Positions 1 through 11,800 are shown, numbered from the stretch's first letter. The stretch: DNA of 64,000 nucleotides from Cunninghamia lanceolata (GCA_027924645.1 BSBN01001752.1:11426001-11490000); one strand, 5' to 3'. The notes: generated by a model not told the origin, from the sequence alone. Numbers and translations: made by a program.

Positions 1-300
1 TTTAAGATGAACATCCCATTGCGTTCACCAGCAAATCCCTTTCTGGCAAGAATTTAGTACTGTTTACATATGAGAAGGAAATGATGGCTATTTTGCATGC
101 AGTACAGAAGTGGCGGCCATACCTACTAGGGAATTATTTTTGCATCAAGATTGATCACCAAAGTCTAAAATATTTCCTAGAATAATGGGTCTCCTCCCTA
201 GTACAACAAAAATAGGTTAGCAAACTCATGGGTTATGACTATGAGATCACTTACAAGAACGGTGAGGACAATCTTGTGGCGGATGCTCTTTCTTGCACAT
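1..300 (+). pseudogene. Gypsy RNase H C-terminal part (element A)
   Basis: Read in one frame, the segment shows the standard Ty3/gypsy RNase H landmarks. These are AFTSKSL, then YEKEMMAILHAVQKWRPYL, which carries the catalytic Glu region, then a TDHQSL-like site (here IDHQSLKYFLE) and finally NLVADALS. The domain would remove the RNA template during reverse transcription. Stops follow LE (a Gln codon to TAA) and precede VSKLM (probably Trp to TAG). The downstream integrase is in a different frame, so a frameshift lies near 300. Confidence 0.85.
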
Positions 301-1250
301 TTGATGACCAAGGCTTCTCTTTTAGCTATTTCTATGCCTGTTCCAAATTGGTTAGAATCTGTCCATCAGGGCTATGTCAATGACTCTTCATTATCTCAAA
401 TCATTCAACAATTGGCGAATAACCCTTTTGCTATACCATATTACTCTTGGGATGGTGCTTCTCTGCGATACAAGAGTCGTCTAGTGCTTCCCCAGAGCAC
501 AGATATTTAGCAGGCTGTCTTCTATGAACTCCATGCTTTTCCATCGACATGGCACTCTAGGTTCCTCAAAACTTATGAGCGGGCACAACGTAACTTCTTT
601 TGGAAGGGAATGAAAAGGGTAATTCAATAGATGGTGGCTAAATTTGATACCTGCCAATGCAATAATGATGAAATGACACTCCTTCCTAGATTGCTCGAAC
701 CCTTGCCCATCCCTACACAGATTTGGACAGATATTTCTATGGATTTCATTGAGGGGCTCCCTAAATCTAGAGGGAAGACAGTGATCTTGGTTGTAGTTGA
801 TCTCCTCTCCAAATATAGTCATTTTTGTGCCCTCAGCCATCCCTATACTACCTCTTCAGTTGCATAAATTTTCATGGACCAAATCTTTTGTCTTCATGAC
901 ATCCCTTCTTCCATTGTCTTAGATCATGATGTAACTTTCACCAATCATTTTTGGATAGAATTATTTCGACACACTACCACCAAACTGAAGATGAGTTCCA
1001 GGTATCACCCACAAATAGATGGTTAGACTGAAATTATCAACAAATGTTTGGAAACTTATCTTCGTTGCTTCACCTCAGAACAACAACATTAGTGGGCAAA
1101 GTGGCTCCCTCTCGCTGAATGGTGGTACAATACCTCCTACCACACTACATCTAAAATGACTCCATATGAAGTAGTCTATGGTCAGGCACCACCAATGCTC
1201 CTTCCATACACCCCCAGTAGTTCACTAGTTTAGGCAGTCGACATGGTTCT
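301..1250 (+). pseudogene. Gypsy integrase: zinc-binding and catalytic core (element A)
   Basis: The zinc-binding segment (roughly 515-655) has a decayed HHCC pattern that ends in FDTCQCNN. The core follows, with DFIEGLP for the first catalytic Asp, VLDHDVTF for the second (usually SDRD) and YHPQIDG-stop-TEIINK for the catalytic Glu. All three DDE residues are therefore still encoded. The stop within that last motif is TAG where the family has CAG (Gln), and a second TAG for CAG lies in H-stop-WAKW. The enzyme would insert the cDNA into the genome; this copy cannot be translated through. The region before 500 (HQGYVND...) is the RNase H to integrase linker. Confidence 0.85.
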
Positions 1251-1311
1251 CTGAACCTGAGATCAGATTCTTTGCATCTTGTAGGACAATCTTCACATGG
1301 CAAGAAGTTAA

Positions 1312-1767
1312 ATGAAACAAGCTGATCAACACCATTCTGAGTGTACTTTTCAAGTAGGTGATATGGTTTTTCTTCATCTACAACCATACAAGAAATCATC
1401 CTTAAAACTCAAAGGGTGTCATAAGCTGGCTCCAAAGTTCTATGGGCCATATAAGGTTCTTCAGAAGATTGGGTCAGTTGCTTATAAATTAGAGCTTCCT
1501 CCTTCCTGTGTTCATCCAATATTTCATGTCTCTTGTCTAAAGAAAGTTCTTGGCACCAACATCAGAGCACAAACTATTTTACTAGAATTGGATCTGAAGG
1601 ATCCATCATTTTGGAGCTGGAGGCAATCCTCGATAGGTGCACTCGTCAACTTCACTCCCGATCCATCATAGAGGTATTAATTCAGTGGCACGAAATGCAA
1701 CCAGAAGATGCTACATGGGAACCACTCCTTCAGATTAAGCAACAATTTTCACATCTTAAGCTTTGAG
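1312..1767 (+). pseudogene. Integrase C-terminal GPY-like module and chromodomain (element A)
   Basis: The first part reads FQVGDMVFLHLQPYKK, APKFYGPYKVLQKIG and HPIFHVSCLKK. This is the typical SH3/GPY-like C-terminal region of plant chromovirus integrases. A frameshift near 1600 moves the reading frame. The continuation carries a chromodomain with ILDRCTRQ, VLIQWHEMQPEDATWEP and the final Phe-rich end, followed by a stop at 1764-1766. Chromodomains of this family bind chromatin marks and bias integration. The polypurine tract follows within 20 bp, as expected for the end of pol. Confidence 0.85.
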
Positions 1768-1781
1768 GACAAAGCTTTTCT

Positions 1782-1794
1782 AAGAGGGAGGGGA
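1782..1794 (+). other. Polypurine tract of element A
   Basis: The purine run AAGAGGGAGGGGA directly precedes the TGTTAGGAA start of the 3' LTR. It would prime plus-strand DNA synthesis. Confidence 0.85.
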
Positions 1795-2096
1795 TGTTAG
1801 GAACCTGTGTTTAACCCTTCTCTTTACTTTGTTAGTATATTATTTTTGGACGCATATGCTTTGTAAGTCATCCTATGAGTATATTGTATTATCCCACATT
1901 CATGGGAAGTAATAGTTGTTTAGATTAGACTTAGTATATAAGTACGTGTTGAGGCCAATGAAGGCATCCACAAATTTATTGTATTGAGCTTGCTCAAAGG
2001 AGGTTGCCCCCTTGAAGTGTCTTGCAATCCTATTTCTATTATTTCGTGCATTTTTCATTATATTTTTGTAGGATGTTCCTCTCAATTTTTCCTACA
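1795..2096 (+). repeat. 3' LTR of element A
   Basis: It begins TGTTAGGAA immediately after the polypurine tract and ends TTTTCCTACA, giving short inverted termini of the TG...CA type, for a length of about 302 bp. A TATATAAG box sits at 1935-1942, a plausible retrotransposon promoter. The right boundary is inferred from the inverted terminus alone because the partner LTR is outside the window, so no target duplication can be checked. Confidence 0.75.
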
Positions 2097-2489
2097 CATT
2101 TATCTAAGCTTTCTGAGGTTAATAAAGCATGTTTTATTAGGTGAGAGGATTATGAGGTGTCACCTTCCTACATGTGAGTATCCATTAGCTATCTTGGGAA
2201 GATACTTTTCTATCTTTAGTCCGATAGATGATTTCTCCTCATTGGTCGGTGTTGCCACCTCCTCCCTCTCCCTGGTCTATATAAGCATGCTACCTAGCTT
2301 GTATTTTCATTCAATATTGGAGATAGTTATCTGATGCTATTTTGCCTTTCTAGCATTTCACATCAATGTCTTGGTATCGTTGTTATGTTGTTTCATTGCT
2401 TTTGCATTTATAGTTTATGTTTCTAACTATTTCAATTGATTCTGGGTTATAATTTGTTTGACAAACTCTAATAGATTATAAGGATATGA
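2097..2489 (+). other. Unassigned noncoding stretch with LTR-like promoter
   Basis: No coding similarity is visible. A second TATATAAG box at 2278-2285 is preceded by a CT-rich run (CCTCCCTCTCCCTGG) and followed by T-rich sequence. This resembles an LTR U3/R boundary. It could be part of an unrelated LTR lying between element A and the truncated element B. No repeat of it was found elsewhere in the window. Confidence 0.35.
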
Positions 2490-2935
2490 CATAGTGAAGC
2501 AAGCAAAGAGAAAGTGGCAAGATACATCAATGGACTAAGATTGAAGATTCAAGAAGAACTGAGTTTGGTGAGATTGACAACAATAGAAGAAGCATATCAG
2601 TTTACCCTAAAAGTTGAAGAAAAGTTGAATAAGAAGCATGAGCAGAGACAAAGAGGTAGAGGAGGTAAATTTCAAAGAGGAAGAACATTTTGTGGAAGAG
2701 AAATATCATATGCAGAGCAAAATAGAAAATATAGCACAATTAAGAAGGAAGATAGAGATAGCAGTTCATACCGGAGAGATGACAAAACTTTGTACAATAG
2801 AGGAAACCTTAATTCTTACTAGAGTGAAGGATACAGAAGAGAGGGAAGAGAACTTGATAGGAGAACATTTAGACGAACCTTTTTTAAGTGTGGAGGTGAA
2901 GGACATAGAGCATTTGAATGTCATCAGGGAAGTAC
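2490..2935 (+). pseudogene. Gag C-terminal part with degenerate zinc knuckle (element B)
   Basis: The sequence KVARYINGLRLKIQEEL matches the same gag position in element C (VARYLNGLRYNLQDE). It is followed by an Arg/Gly-rich RNA-binding stretch. The zinc knuckle near 2881-2925 reads FKCGGEGHRAFEC. The first Cys of the CCHC motif appears replaced by Phe (TTT for TGT), so metal binding is probably lost. A frame change separates the Arg/Gly-rich stretch from the knuckle. Confidence 0.75.
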
Positions 2936-3039
2936 AATCAAGAACATAGAGAATAGTGCAAGAACAACTTATGTAGAAGAAGAACCTATTAGATCACCTA
3001 ATTCAGTTGGTAAACCCGAGAAAGAAGAATCACTTGTCA

Positions 3040-3770
3040 TGAGGAGAGCACTATTTCAAGTAGAGACAAATGAGGAACCATCGGAGAGGAAAAGTTTGTT
3101 TTGGACTAGATGCAATTCATGAGGTAAATGTTGTAAGGTTGTAATTGATAGTGATAGTTCTAATAATTTGGTTTTAGAGGAGATGGTGACTAAGCTAAAC
3201 CTAGAGAGATTGAAACACCCTAAGCCATATCAGATAGCATGGATTTAGGATGATCATAAGGTACTGGTGAGTGAACAATGTTTGGTAAAATTTCATATTG
3301 GATCTTATCATGATGAAGTATTATGTGATATTATGCCTATGGATGTATGTCATATATTGTTAGGTAGACCATGGAAGTATGATAGGAAAGCTATACATGA
3401 TGGGAGAAAGAATACTTATACTATAACATCAAATGGAAAGAGAATTACCTTGATTCTTTTGGAAGATGAACCTAAAAGTGAAGTATGTGGGAATGCTAGA
3501 ATTTGTTTGGTTGATGGAAGGAAATTTCTAGATGGTTTGAGACATGAGAATATGTGTTATGCTTTGATTCCTATGAAGCATGAAACCCTAAAGACCGAGA
3601 CTGAAGAATCACAACCAGAGGAGATAACTGAATTGTTGATAGAGTATGAAAACATATCAGATAATGTACCTAAAGGATTGCCACCAATAAGAAGTATTAG
3701 TCATCACATGGATCTTATACCCAGATCTAGTTTGCCTAATAAAGTAGCACACAGAATGGCACCAACATAG
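3040..3770 (+). pseudogene. Aspartic protease and linker to RT (element B)
   Basis: The active-site motif is VIDSDSSNNLV, near 3141. The family motif is DSG, so the Gly has become Asp and the protease is probably inactive. A stop interrupts the segment at IAWI. The downstream part keeps the typical gypsy protease end (DEVLCDIMPMDVCHILLGRPW) and the linker toward RT (LPPIRSISHHMDLIP). The enzyme would process the Gag-Pol polyprotein. Confidence 0.8.
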
Positions 3771-4460
3771 AATGAAGAATTGAATATATACATACACAAG
3801 TTGTTGAGGAAAGGTTTGATTAGGGAAAGCTTAAGCCCTTGTGTAGCACCTGCAATGTTAGCATCGAAGAAGGGTGGAGAATGAAGAATGTGTATAGACT
3901 CTAGAGCAATCAACAAGATCAACATTAAGTATAGATTTCCATTGCCTAGGATCGATGACATTATGGATTGTTTAAGTGGAGCAAAATATTTTACAAAGAT
4001 AGACTTGAAGAGTGGATACCATCAAATAAGAATTAGAGAAGGAGATGAATGGAAGACTTCTTTCAAGACAAATGAAGGATTGTATGAATGGTTAGTGATG
4101 CCTTTTGGATTGACTACTGCATCGAGTACTTTCATGAGATTGATGAATGAAGTTTTGAAGGGATTCTTGGGTAAGTTTGTTATTGTGTACTTGGATGATA
4201 TTCTAATTTTTAGTAAGACAAAAGAAGAACATTTGTGGCACCTGAGACAAGTATTGTAGAGGTTGAGAGAAGAGAAATTGTTGATAAACATCAAGAAATG
4301 TAGTTTCATTAAGGAAGAATTGGTATACTTGGGATTTGTGATTTTTGCAGAAGGATTGAAGATGGACCCTAAGAAATTTAGAGCAATTGTTGAGTGGCCA
4401 ACACTTGAGAATATTAGAGAAGTCAGATCATTTCATGGATTAGCTAGTTTCTACTAAAAG
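3771..4460 (+). pseudogene. Reverse transcriptase (element B)
   Basis: RT motifs are in order: [51 protein letters not shown] and [12 protein letters not shown] with an intact YLDD catalytic box near 4189. These are followed by the thumb-like KKCSFIKEELVYLGFVI. Stops lie at the start (Gln-like to TAG before NEELN), before RMCIDSR (a Trp position), after HLRQVL and at FY-stop-KF. The protein would copy the element RNA into DNA. Confidence 0.9.
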
Positions 4461-4493
4461 TTCATCAGAAATTTTAGTTCAGTATGCACACCT

Positions 4494-4985
4494 ATGACAG
4501 AGACAACAAGAGGTGACAGAAAGGACTTTAAGTGGACATTAGGAGAAAATAAAAGTTTTAAACTATTGAAGCAGAAAGTGACAGAGCAGCCAGTATTGGC
4601 ACTACTGGATTTCAATAAAGTATTTCAAGTAGATTGTGATGCAAGTGGAAATGCAATAGGAGCAGTGTTAAGTCAAGAAGGTAGACCTGTAGCATATTTC
4701 AGTGAGAAGTTGAATGATGCAAGGAGAAGATATTAACTTTATGATTAGGAATTCTATTCCATAATTCAAGCCTTGAAGAAGTGGAGAAATTTTTTGTTAC
4801 CTAAGGAGCTTGTGTTGTATACAAATTATCAAGCTTTGCAGTATGTGAACAGTCAAGGAAAGTTGAATTAGAGACATATGAGATGAGTAGAGTTCATGCA
4901 GAGTTACACCTTTGTACTGAAGCATAGGAGTGGAAAATCAAACAAAGTTGTAGATGCATTGAGTAGGAGAAGGAACTACTGACAG
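4494..4985 (+). pseudogene. RNase H (element B)
   Basis: The motifs FQVDCDASGNAIGAVL (first catalytic Asp), GRPVAYFSEKLNDARRRY and a decayed EFYSIIQALKKWRNFLLPKE (catalytic Glu region) are visible. They are followed by SGKSNKVVDALSRR, which marks the end of the gypsy RNase H. At least four stops lie between 4735 and 4985. Confidence 0.85.
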
Positions 4986-4987
4986 AG

Positions 4988-6022
4988 ATGAGAGTTGAAG
5001 TGTTAGTATTTGAAGAACTAAAGAACATGTATGAAGAAGACCTTGATTTTGTAGAACCTTGGAAAGCATGTAAGGAACCTATTGTGATAGATAGAAGTAA
5101 GTGGTTGGACTATTTCATTCAAGAGTATATGTTATTCAAAGGAAATCAATTGTGTATCCCTAGGAGTTTAATGGGAGATAATTTGATCAAAGAGAAACAT
5201 AGTGGTGGATTGGCATGACATTTTGGAATTGATAAGATAGTGGCTTTGGTAAATGAACATTATTTTTGGTCTCAGATATATAAGGATGTAAGAAAGTTTG
5301 TGTAGAGTTGTACAGTATGTCAAGTTGCAAAAGGAAGTAGTCAGAATACTGGGTTATACAAATGTTTGACAGTACCAGAGAGACCTTGGGTAGACATAAG
5401 TATGGATTTCATATTAGGATTACTGAAGAAACATAGAGGACATGATTCTATAGTTTTAGTGGTGGAGAAATTTTCAAAGATGGCACATTTCATACCTTGC
5501 AAGAAGACAAGTGATGCAGTTCATGTTACTGACCTATTTTTCAAGGAGATTGTGAGATTGCATGGATTACCTAAGAGCATAATTTCAGACAGAGATACAA
5601 GATTCCTTGGATGCTTTTGGAGGACACTTTGGAAGAAGATGAAGACAGACTTGAAGTTCAGTTTAGCATTTCATCCACAGACTGACAAACAAACATAAGT
5701 GGTAAATAGGAGTTTGGGAAACTTGTTGAGATGTTTGGTTGGAGAGAATATAGGAAATTGGGATCTAATTCTGTCACAAATAGAGTTTGTATACAATAAT
5801 TTAGTGAATAGGAGAATAAGGAGAACACCATTTGAGATTGTGACAGGAACTAACCCTAGAGGAGTAGAAGAGTTGAGAGATAATAGTATGGAGAATAAAA
5901 GGAGTGTAGAGGCAGAAGAATTTGTAGGGCATGTGGACATAGTACATAATCAGGTTAAGAAACATTTGGAGGAGATGAACAGTAAGTATAAAGAGCAAGC
6001 AGATGAAACAAGAAGACATTGA
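4988..6022 (+). pseudogene. Integrase (element B)
   Basis: The HHCC zinc-binding part spans about 5190-5330 (EKHSGG, HFGIDK, CTVCQ). The catalytic core shows SMDFILGL for the first Asp and ISDRDTRF for the second. The third motif reads [18 protein letters not shown], where the catalytic Glu codon itself appears replaced by TAA. The C-terminal part continues to MNSKYKEQADETRRH and then shifts frame into the GPY-like module. Confidence 0.87.
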
Positions 6023-6450
6023 ATTTTTAGTTGGGGATGAAGTGATGGTATATCTAAGAAAAGAAAGATTTCTAGTAGGGACATATAACAAGTTGAAGAT
6101 GAAGAAGTTTGGACCATGTAGGATACTCAAAAAATTTGATTCAGGAAATGTATATGAAGTGGAGCTATTGGAGACATTGGGTATATCAACTATTTTCAAC
6201 ATTGTATTACTATATCAGTATCATGAAGGAGAAACTAGTGATAACATAGAAGAAGACTTGAAGAAGTAGTTACCACAACAAGCATCAGAGTATATTGATG
6301 ACATGTTGGACAACAGAATTGGACACAACACTAGAGGAAAGAAATACAAGGAATAGTTGGTGAAGTGGAAAGGTAGACCGAAAGAAGACTCATCTTGGAT
6401 TTCTCAGGCTAAGCTAGATCGTCTTGGTTTTCCTCTAGCCCTAACAAAGT
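6003..6450 (+). pseudogene. Integrase C-terminal module and chromodomain (element B)
   Basis: The segment FLVGDEVMVYLRKERF...KKFGPCRILKKF is the GPY-like C-terminal module. After a stop at 6267-6269, a chromodomain remnant runs roughly from 6300 to 6420, with MLDNRIGHNTRGKKYKE, a stop, then LVKWKGRPKEDSSWIS. The stop again falls on a position that is Tyr or Gln-like in relatives. This is the distal end of pol. Confidence 0.8.
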
Positions 6451-7214
6451 GAGGGACTCACTTTTTTCAACAATCCCAGATATCTGATGCAAAAGCATCC
6501 CTAGTTCAAGAGAAATCTTGCATCAACCAAAAATATTTACATTCTTTCTTTGTTTCTTTCATTTTCTAATTCATCCCAGTTCAGTTATTCAGGTGCAGTT
6601 TCAGTAGTTTGGTCCGCATTCTACCGCAGTTTCATTTTAGACCTTGTAGAGTTGGACTTAATATCTACATACTATCATCTACATCATATCTAAAATTTAG
6701 ATCATTTGGATCAGTTACTGGAAAGTTATCACTCTCAGAAGATCGATTGTTTTCTCAAAACAGAGCATTTAGACAGTCTCAGATAGTTAGCTGAAAGTGA
6801 AGGTTTGTAGAGCACTTTCGTGACTTGTGGAGCTAAATGACACATCATTCAAGGTACTGCAGGACTTGGCCAACCTTCCCTAAGATCCACACCTTGTTTC
6901 ATTCATTTGCGGAGGATTTCCATATGTTTTGGGCCAACCTATTTGCTGCTACATGTTACATCTCTTTCATTGGAATTTGTAATTTGTCTTGGCTAACGTA
7001 GAGGATTCTTGTGATTTGGAGATGATATATAATCATGTAATAGATGCATAGGAAAGTAGTTAATCAGTGATAAATAGTCATAAGTTAGATTTTCTTTTGT
7101 AAGGCACTTCAAAGTCATATCTTGCACATGTGATGTAATAGGAGAATCAGGCCTGTGAGCCCTTGTTTTGTAGTCCACATGTTTTCGGCGTATAAGTGAT
7201 TTAAATCTATGATA
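6451..7214 (+). other. Noncoding sequence, probably 3' end of element B
   Basis: No gene is visible. The stretch begins with GTGAGGGACTCAC (a short palindrome) and holds TGATGCAAAAGCATC near 6485, another short inverted repeat that could mark an LTR start. No second copy of this sequence occurs in the window, so an LTR cannot be proven. The region ends where the CACTA terminus begins. Confidence 0.4.
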
Positions 7215-7411
7215 CACTAGTAGAATTTGGCAAATAAATGACTACATGACTAAAAATTTTAGTCACGACAACTAAAAATGACTAAATGCTACTAATTTTT
7301 TGCAACACAGCTATAAATGACTAATTTGATCGTTGAGTAAAAAACACAACTAAATATTTAGCCACACAAATAAAAATGACTAAATAATTAGTCACACAAA
7401 TAAAAATTAGA
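7215..7411 (+). mobile_element. Terminus of a CACTA (En/Spm-type) DNA transposon
   Basis: The sequence begins CACTAGTAGAATTTGGC, matching the terminal inverted repeat style of plant CACTA elements. It is followed by a dense set of subterminal repeats. The unit ACTAAAAATGACTAAA and its complement-like TAGTCAC recur about eight times up to 7411, and subterminal transposase-binding repeats are a hallmark of this superfamily. The three bases before it (ATA) would be one copy of the target duplication. The opposite terminus (ending CTAGTG with mirrored repeats) was searched for by eye and not found, so the extent of the element is unknown. Confidence 0.6.
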
Positions 7412-7600
7412 CAATATGATATTCAAGTGGGTAATTAAAAGAAGAAGAATTGAATTGGGAAATTATTGGCAAGAGTGGGTTGTATTGCACGTAGGGTTAA
7501 TTGTAGGTTTTTTTGTTTTCGCGGGCTGCTAACTATTTTCTAAGATTTTCTATGCATCATTGTCAAGAATTCTCTAAATCTTGAAAACCACTTTGAGAAT

Positions 7601-8017
7601 TTGGTCTGTACTAGGCAAGATCTATTAGAGAGTGTAGGTTCTCTTAGTGAAGGAGAATATAAAAGACTAGTAACCCATAAAATGAATCGTGTGCATCATG
7701 TAGAAGATGAGAGTTCGTCAGTGTGTGAAATGATGCCTGAGAATCTGATGGATGGCTACTTCAGTTTAGAAATTGGGGCAAAAGGAATGGCTCTGGTTTG
7801 TTAAGAGAGGTTGTAGACCTATCCATGTATGTGAAAAAAGAGCATAACCCAAGGCATTGACAATGGAGATACTGACGTCAGAGTTACTCATACTAGAGGT
7901 GAAGGAAGCAGTTCTTTAGCAGATTCCATCAACACAACTGTGTATTACCAGAAGATGCTAGAAGCAAATCTTGAGAATCCACTTCTGCTAAGAAACTATG
8001 CCAAATTTTTACACGAG
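7601..8017 (+). pseudogene. Exon fragment of a plant TPR-like protein gene
   Basis: The 3' part, from about 7940, encodes YYQKMLEANLENPLLLRNYA followed by KFLHEV. This matches the first tetratricopeptide-like repeat of a plant family of small TPR-like superfamily proteins, as recalled from Arabidopsis homologues. It is followed exactly by a GT donor (GAG|GTAAAC at 8017/8018), where I recall that family having an intron. The same frame extends back through 7601 with a plausible acidic N-terminal region but contains three stops between 7800 and 7850. No following exon was found. It is a broken gene copy, either captured by a transposon or left as a pseudogene. Confidence 0.6.
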
Positions 8018-8816
8018 GTAAACATTAATTCCATGCTCTGTGAGTTTGTGAAGAAGCTTAGTTTTGGTGGGGATTGTTGTTGTTTTTATGTTTCAAAAAC
8101 TAGAGGATTAAAGAGTTTAGGAAACTGCCCATAGAATATGGCATATACAACTTCATATATTTGGTTAGAGTTGTAGGAGACCAAATCACAATAGTCATGG
8201 TAAACAACTAGATCCATTAAAATTTCATGGCAAAAAACCTAAAAAAAATATTTCATACTGGAAAAAATAGAAAAAATATTTTGGTGTTTTTTTTCTACTT
8301 GATTGTTTCATTCATTATTTGATAAAAAAAAATTGTTTAGGTGTTTGTCAAGGCGTAAAAGTCCAAGGCCTATTTCATGAGGTACCAAGTCAAATCGAGG
8401 TATTTATATATGATATATTTCGAAATGTGGTTGAGTTTAGGGTTTTGTAGTTTGTTCTTCTCAAGATGATTTAAGAACTGTGCAGATGGAAAGATTGATT
8501 ATAGAGCAAGAATCCTCTTGATAAATTAGGACAAGAACAAATATAATACACCTAAGTACAGATTTGTAGTGTGATTTGTATCCTTTTCAGTGCCTGGGTT
8601 GCTTGAGGTTTTTGGTTAAAAAATGTATTTTAGGGTTTTGCGTACGTGAGAAAATGCACGACTCTTTACTTTTATGAAAAATTTCATTTCAAAGTTTTAA
8701 ATATATGAAAATTTATTTGTGTTTGGAGCTTTGTTTTTTGAAAATAAAATTTTTAGGGTTCTGGGTATATGAGAAATTGTATGAAATCACATTGATATGA
8801 AGAGAATATCTGTTTG
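8018..8816 (+). other. Noncoding sequence (former intron or flank)
   Basis: AT-rich sequence with no recognisable gene. It begins at the apparent splice donor of the TPR exon fragment and ends at the target site of the solo LTR. Phrases such as TTTTAGGGTTTTGCGTACGTGAGAAA and TTTTTAGGGTTCTGGGTATATGAGAAA near 8630 and 8750 form a loose direct repeat. Confidence 0.5.
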
Positions 8817-8821
8817 GGGTG

Positions 8822-11800
8822 TGTTGATCATGATGTTACTCATAAGCAAACATAGAATAAAAGTTACACAACAACTTTTATTCATCTTGAAAGATACGAT
8901 GAATTCAAAGAATTTATGATCCCAAGTCTTCGTTGATTAGTTCATAATCTACTGACGTTATTCAGTGGTTGTTGTGTGTTGCTGTTAATCATTCAGGGGC
9001 CTTACATACTCTAGTAATTTCTACAAAGTTCATCAATATTCCTCCAAATATCCCACTCTTCATATCTGCTCTGCATAAATCCCAACAATTCTACCTCTGC
9101 ACTATGAATTCACTCAAATAATGTGCCTATAGGTTGGTATTTGCATGATTTCTACCATTATTTGTAATTCTTTGCATGATATTTTCAACACTACATGCAT
9201 TTAGCTCAAATATGCTAATGATATTCAGTTATCTACAGAATGTCAGCATATTTATCTGTTCTACTTATTATTTATCATGATTTGCAGTTATGGAAGTGAT
9301 TTAATGAAATTAAGAAAAAGAAATGACAAATATAGGGTTAAAAGAATGAGATTCCCAAGATTACTTGACTGAGATCACTGATCCATATACATATTCCCAC
9401 ACAACAATGAAGAGAAGAAAACTAGAATCATGCTTCACTAGGACATTCCACAAATTTGTATGATCCAGTGCAAATCTTCAAAGGAAAAGTTGACAACAAT
9501 ATGCAATAAAATGAAAGCACTTCTATTGAACACAACATTCACCATTACATATCCAGAAATCAACTTGAAGATTACGTAAAGTTTACAATTACGATGTAAT
9601 CTAAAGCTTCATCTCCATTCAGTATGCTTTAGAACAGGTACATTTACAAAGACTAAAGAAAGAACCTTAACATTTCAACAATTCAGTCCTCATTAGTCTC
9701 AATAATCTGATCCCTTTTTGATTTTATAGTAATTGGCCTTATTTTTACCAGATATTCCCATATATCCCAAATGACAAGTTCTAGCCCTTTTTATAGAACA
9801 AAGGCCATAAAATAGTTGCATTGATCCAATGATCAGGATCCACTCATAACATTCAACGGTCCAGATGAACAACACGTGCCTGCCAGTTGGCAATTACGCA
9901 GCTGGCATAGAATATTCTAGCATCTTTAACTTGATTCGCTCTCCAGCGGGCAAACAATGCATTTGATAATATCCTCATCAGCTCAGGCTCATGTTGCCTC
10001 TATGTGCAACTCTGCAATTTTACCTAGCTCCAAACAACTCCAACATCCTACAACAAACAGACAAGAATTAAGCATATCATTTAAAACATAGCAGGGATTA
10101 AACATTACATTAACTCAGACTCAGAATGGTCGAGTCAACCATCGTTGACCAAAAAATGTATTCAGGCTCTAAGATGGCTTTAAAAACCATATCGCTTTAC
10201 TTTCCCACCTTTTGCACATTGAATTCCTTATAGATCAGACCCATTGGACAGACATTAGCCATCGGAGTAAAAACTTCATCAAAATTTGATAGCCATATAA
10301 GCTAGGTTGATCACCACATCTCTGTCGGTGAAACACATAAGGTCAGAGAGAGAACTTAGAGCAAGGCCGACAATCAAACTTTATACCGAACACCAAACTC
10401 CATCAGAGAGACCACAATCATTGTTAAGACCATTCCAAACTCCACTGATATAGTTACACTGAAGACCATTTATCAGGTAGACACCGAGCATCGGGAAGAA
10501 AATCCAAGACAAGGCCGACAGCGACAAGTTACATCGATGAGCTTCCATCGGGAAGACACACGACAGTCAGAGGGAGAACTTAAAGCTCATTCAATGGAAA
10601 AAGTTAGGTTGAACACCTTTTTATTGGTGAAACAACCAACTATCGTCCAAACCACCTAAAACTTCACTGATGGCCCAAGCCACACTGATCGGTGATGGAG
10701 CCCACGGTCCTTTTCCTTTGTATCTCTGATGCAAAAGCACTTGTATCTTTGGATATCCATTTAGGTATACATACAACGAATTGACCCAATTTTAATCTTT
10801 TTTGGGTTCTGCCCAATGCATAAAGCATTGTATCTTACCTTTGACATACAATCCCGCATGCATACAAGTATTTAATCTCTTTTCATAACCTTTTAGTTCC
10901 GCCAGTTGTATATAATCTTTGTATACAGACAACGCACAAAGTATACAACAAATTTATCCCATTTTATAACTTTTCAGGTCCATGGCTTGTATGTAGATTT
11001 CTGGGCACTCAACCTATAAACACAAAATGCATCCCACCTTGTATGTTCACCAAAACATATACATATACGATGCGTGGAACATACAAGCATAAAACCAACC
11101 TTAATAACTTTTTGATTCCGCAATATGCATGTAGCTTTGTATATTTGATTTGTATGTAAGATACATACAAACATAAGGTGCATCCAACAGATTTAACTTA
11201 GTATTCATTATAACTTTGAACCTTGTTGGGTCCGGGTATGCACATTAGTTAATATGAGGGATATTAACTAATGCGACTCTCTACATTAATCATGATATGA
11301 TGATGATGTCACCCATCATGGACGGGCTTCATTAAAATATGAAAGGATGACATCAAGGTCATTCCAAAGGAAATCGGGATGTTAAGAAATATGACCCCGA
11401 TATTTAGAAATTTCACCCTCTGAATAAGATGACGTCATGGTCATGTTATGTCCTTTGTAGAATGGGATAAGCTGACGTCATCATCATGTTAGGAAAAATC
11501 AGTCATATTAGCGAATATGACCCTGCTAATCAGGAACATGATGATGATGTCATCATGATTGTCAGGCTTGCTTTTGAATAGAACATGATGACATCACAGT
11601 CACATTGGGTAAGATCAGTCATATTGACAAATGTGACCCCCATTGAATGCGTGAGTATTCTGATGGGTAGATGACCCTCGGGTATAAATTTGATGTGCGC
11701 ATACAATTATGTAGATAGTGAATTTCTAAGTAGGTTGATATTTGTGAATATCAGTCATATTAAGAAATATGACCCTGATGATTTAGAATGTCAGGTTTGA

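Larger units (their letters stand above)
1..2096 (+). mobile_element. Element A: 3' half of a chromodomain Ty3/gypsy retrotransposon
   Basis: The window opens inside the pol gene of a gypsy element and reads through RNase H, integrase, chromodomain, polypurine tract and 3' LTR in the canonical order. The upstream part (5' LTR, gag, protease, RT) lies outside the window. The reading frame changes near 300 and near 1600, and there are many in-frame stops, so the copy is dead. It is a chromovirus because the pol product ends in a chromodomain, which in this family is thought to guide integration toward particular chromatin. Its LTR is short (302 bp) compared with the others in this window, and its pol sequence differs from B and C, so it is a separate lineage. 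Confidence 0.9.
2490..6450 (+). mobile_element. Element B: 5'-truncated chromovirus (Ty3/gypsy)
   Basis: Gag (C-terminal half), protease, RT, RNase H, integrase and chromodomain follow in order on the plus strand. The copy starts in mid-gag: similarity to the gag of element C begins near 2490 and the 5' LTR is absent. The protein motifs closely parallel element C (for example the HLLLG/HILLGRPW protease end and RSLGNLLRCL in integrase), so B and C are related lineages. There are many stops, but the coding frame is largely kept, which suggests decay by point mutation rather than rearrangement. No 3' LTR could be delimited. Confidence 0.85.

Noticed and set aside
6480..7214. A delimited 3' LTR for element B
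   Set aside because: No partner copy, no clear terminal CA and no target duplication; left as noncoding sequence.
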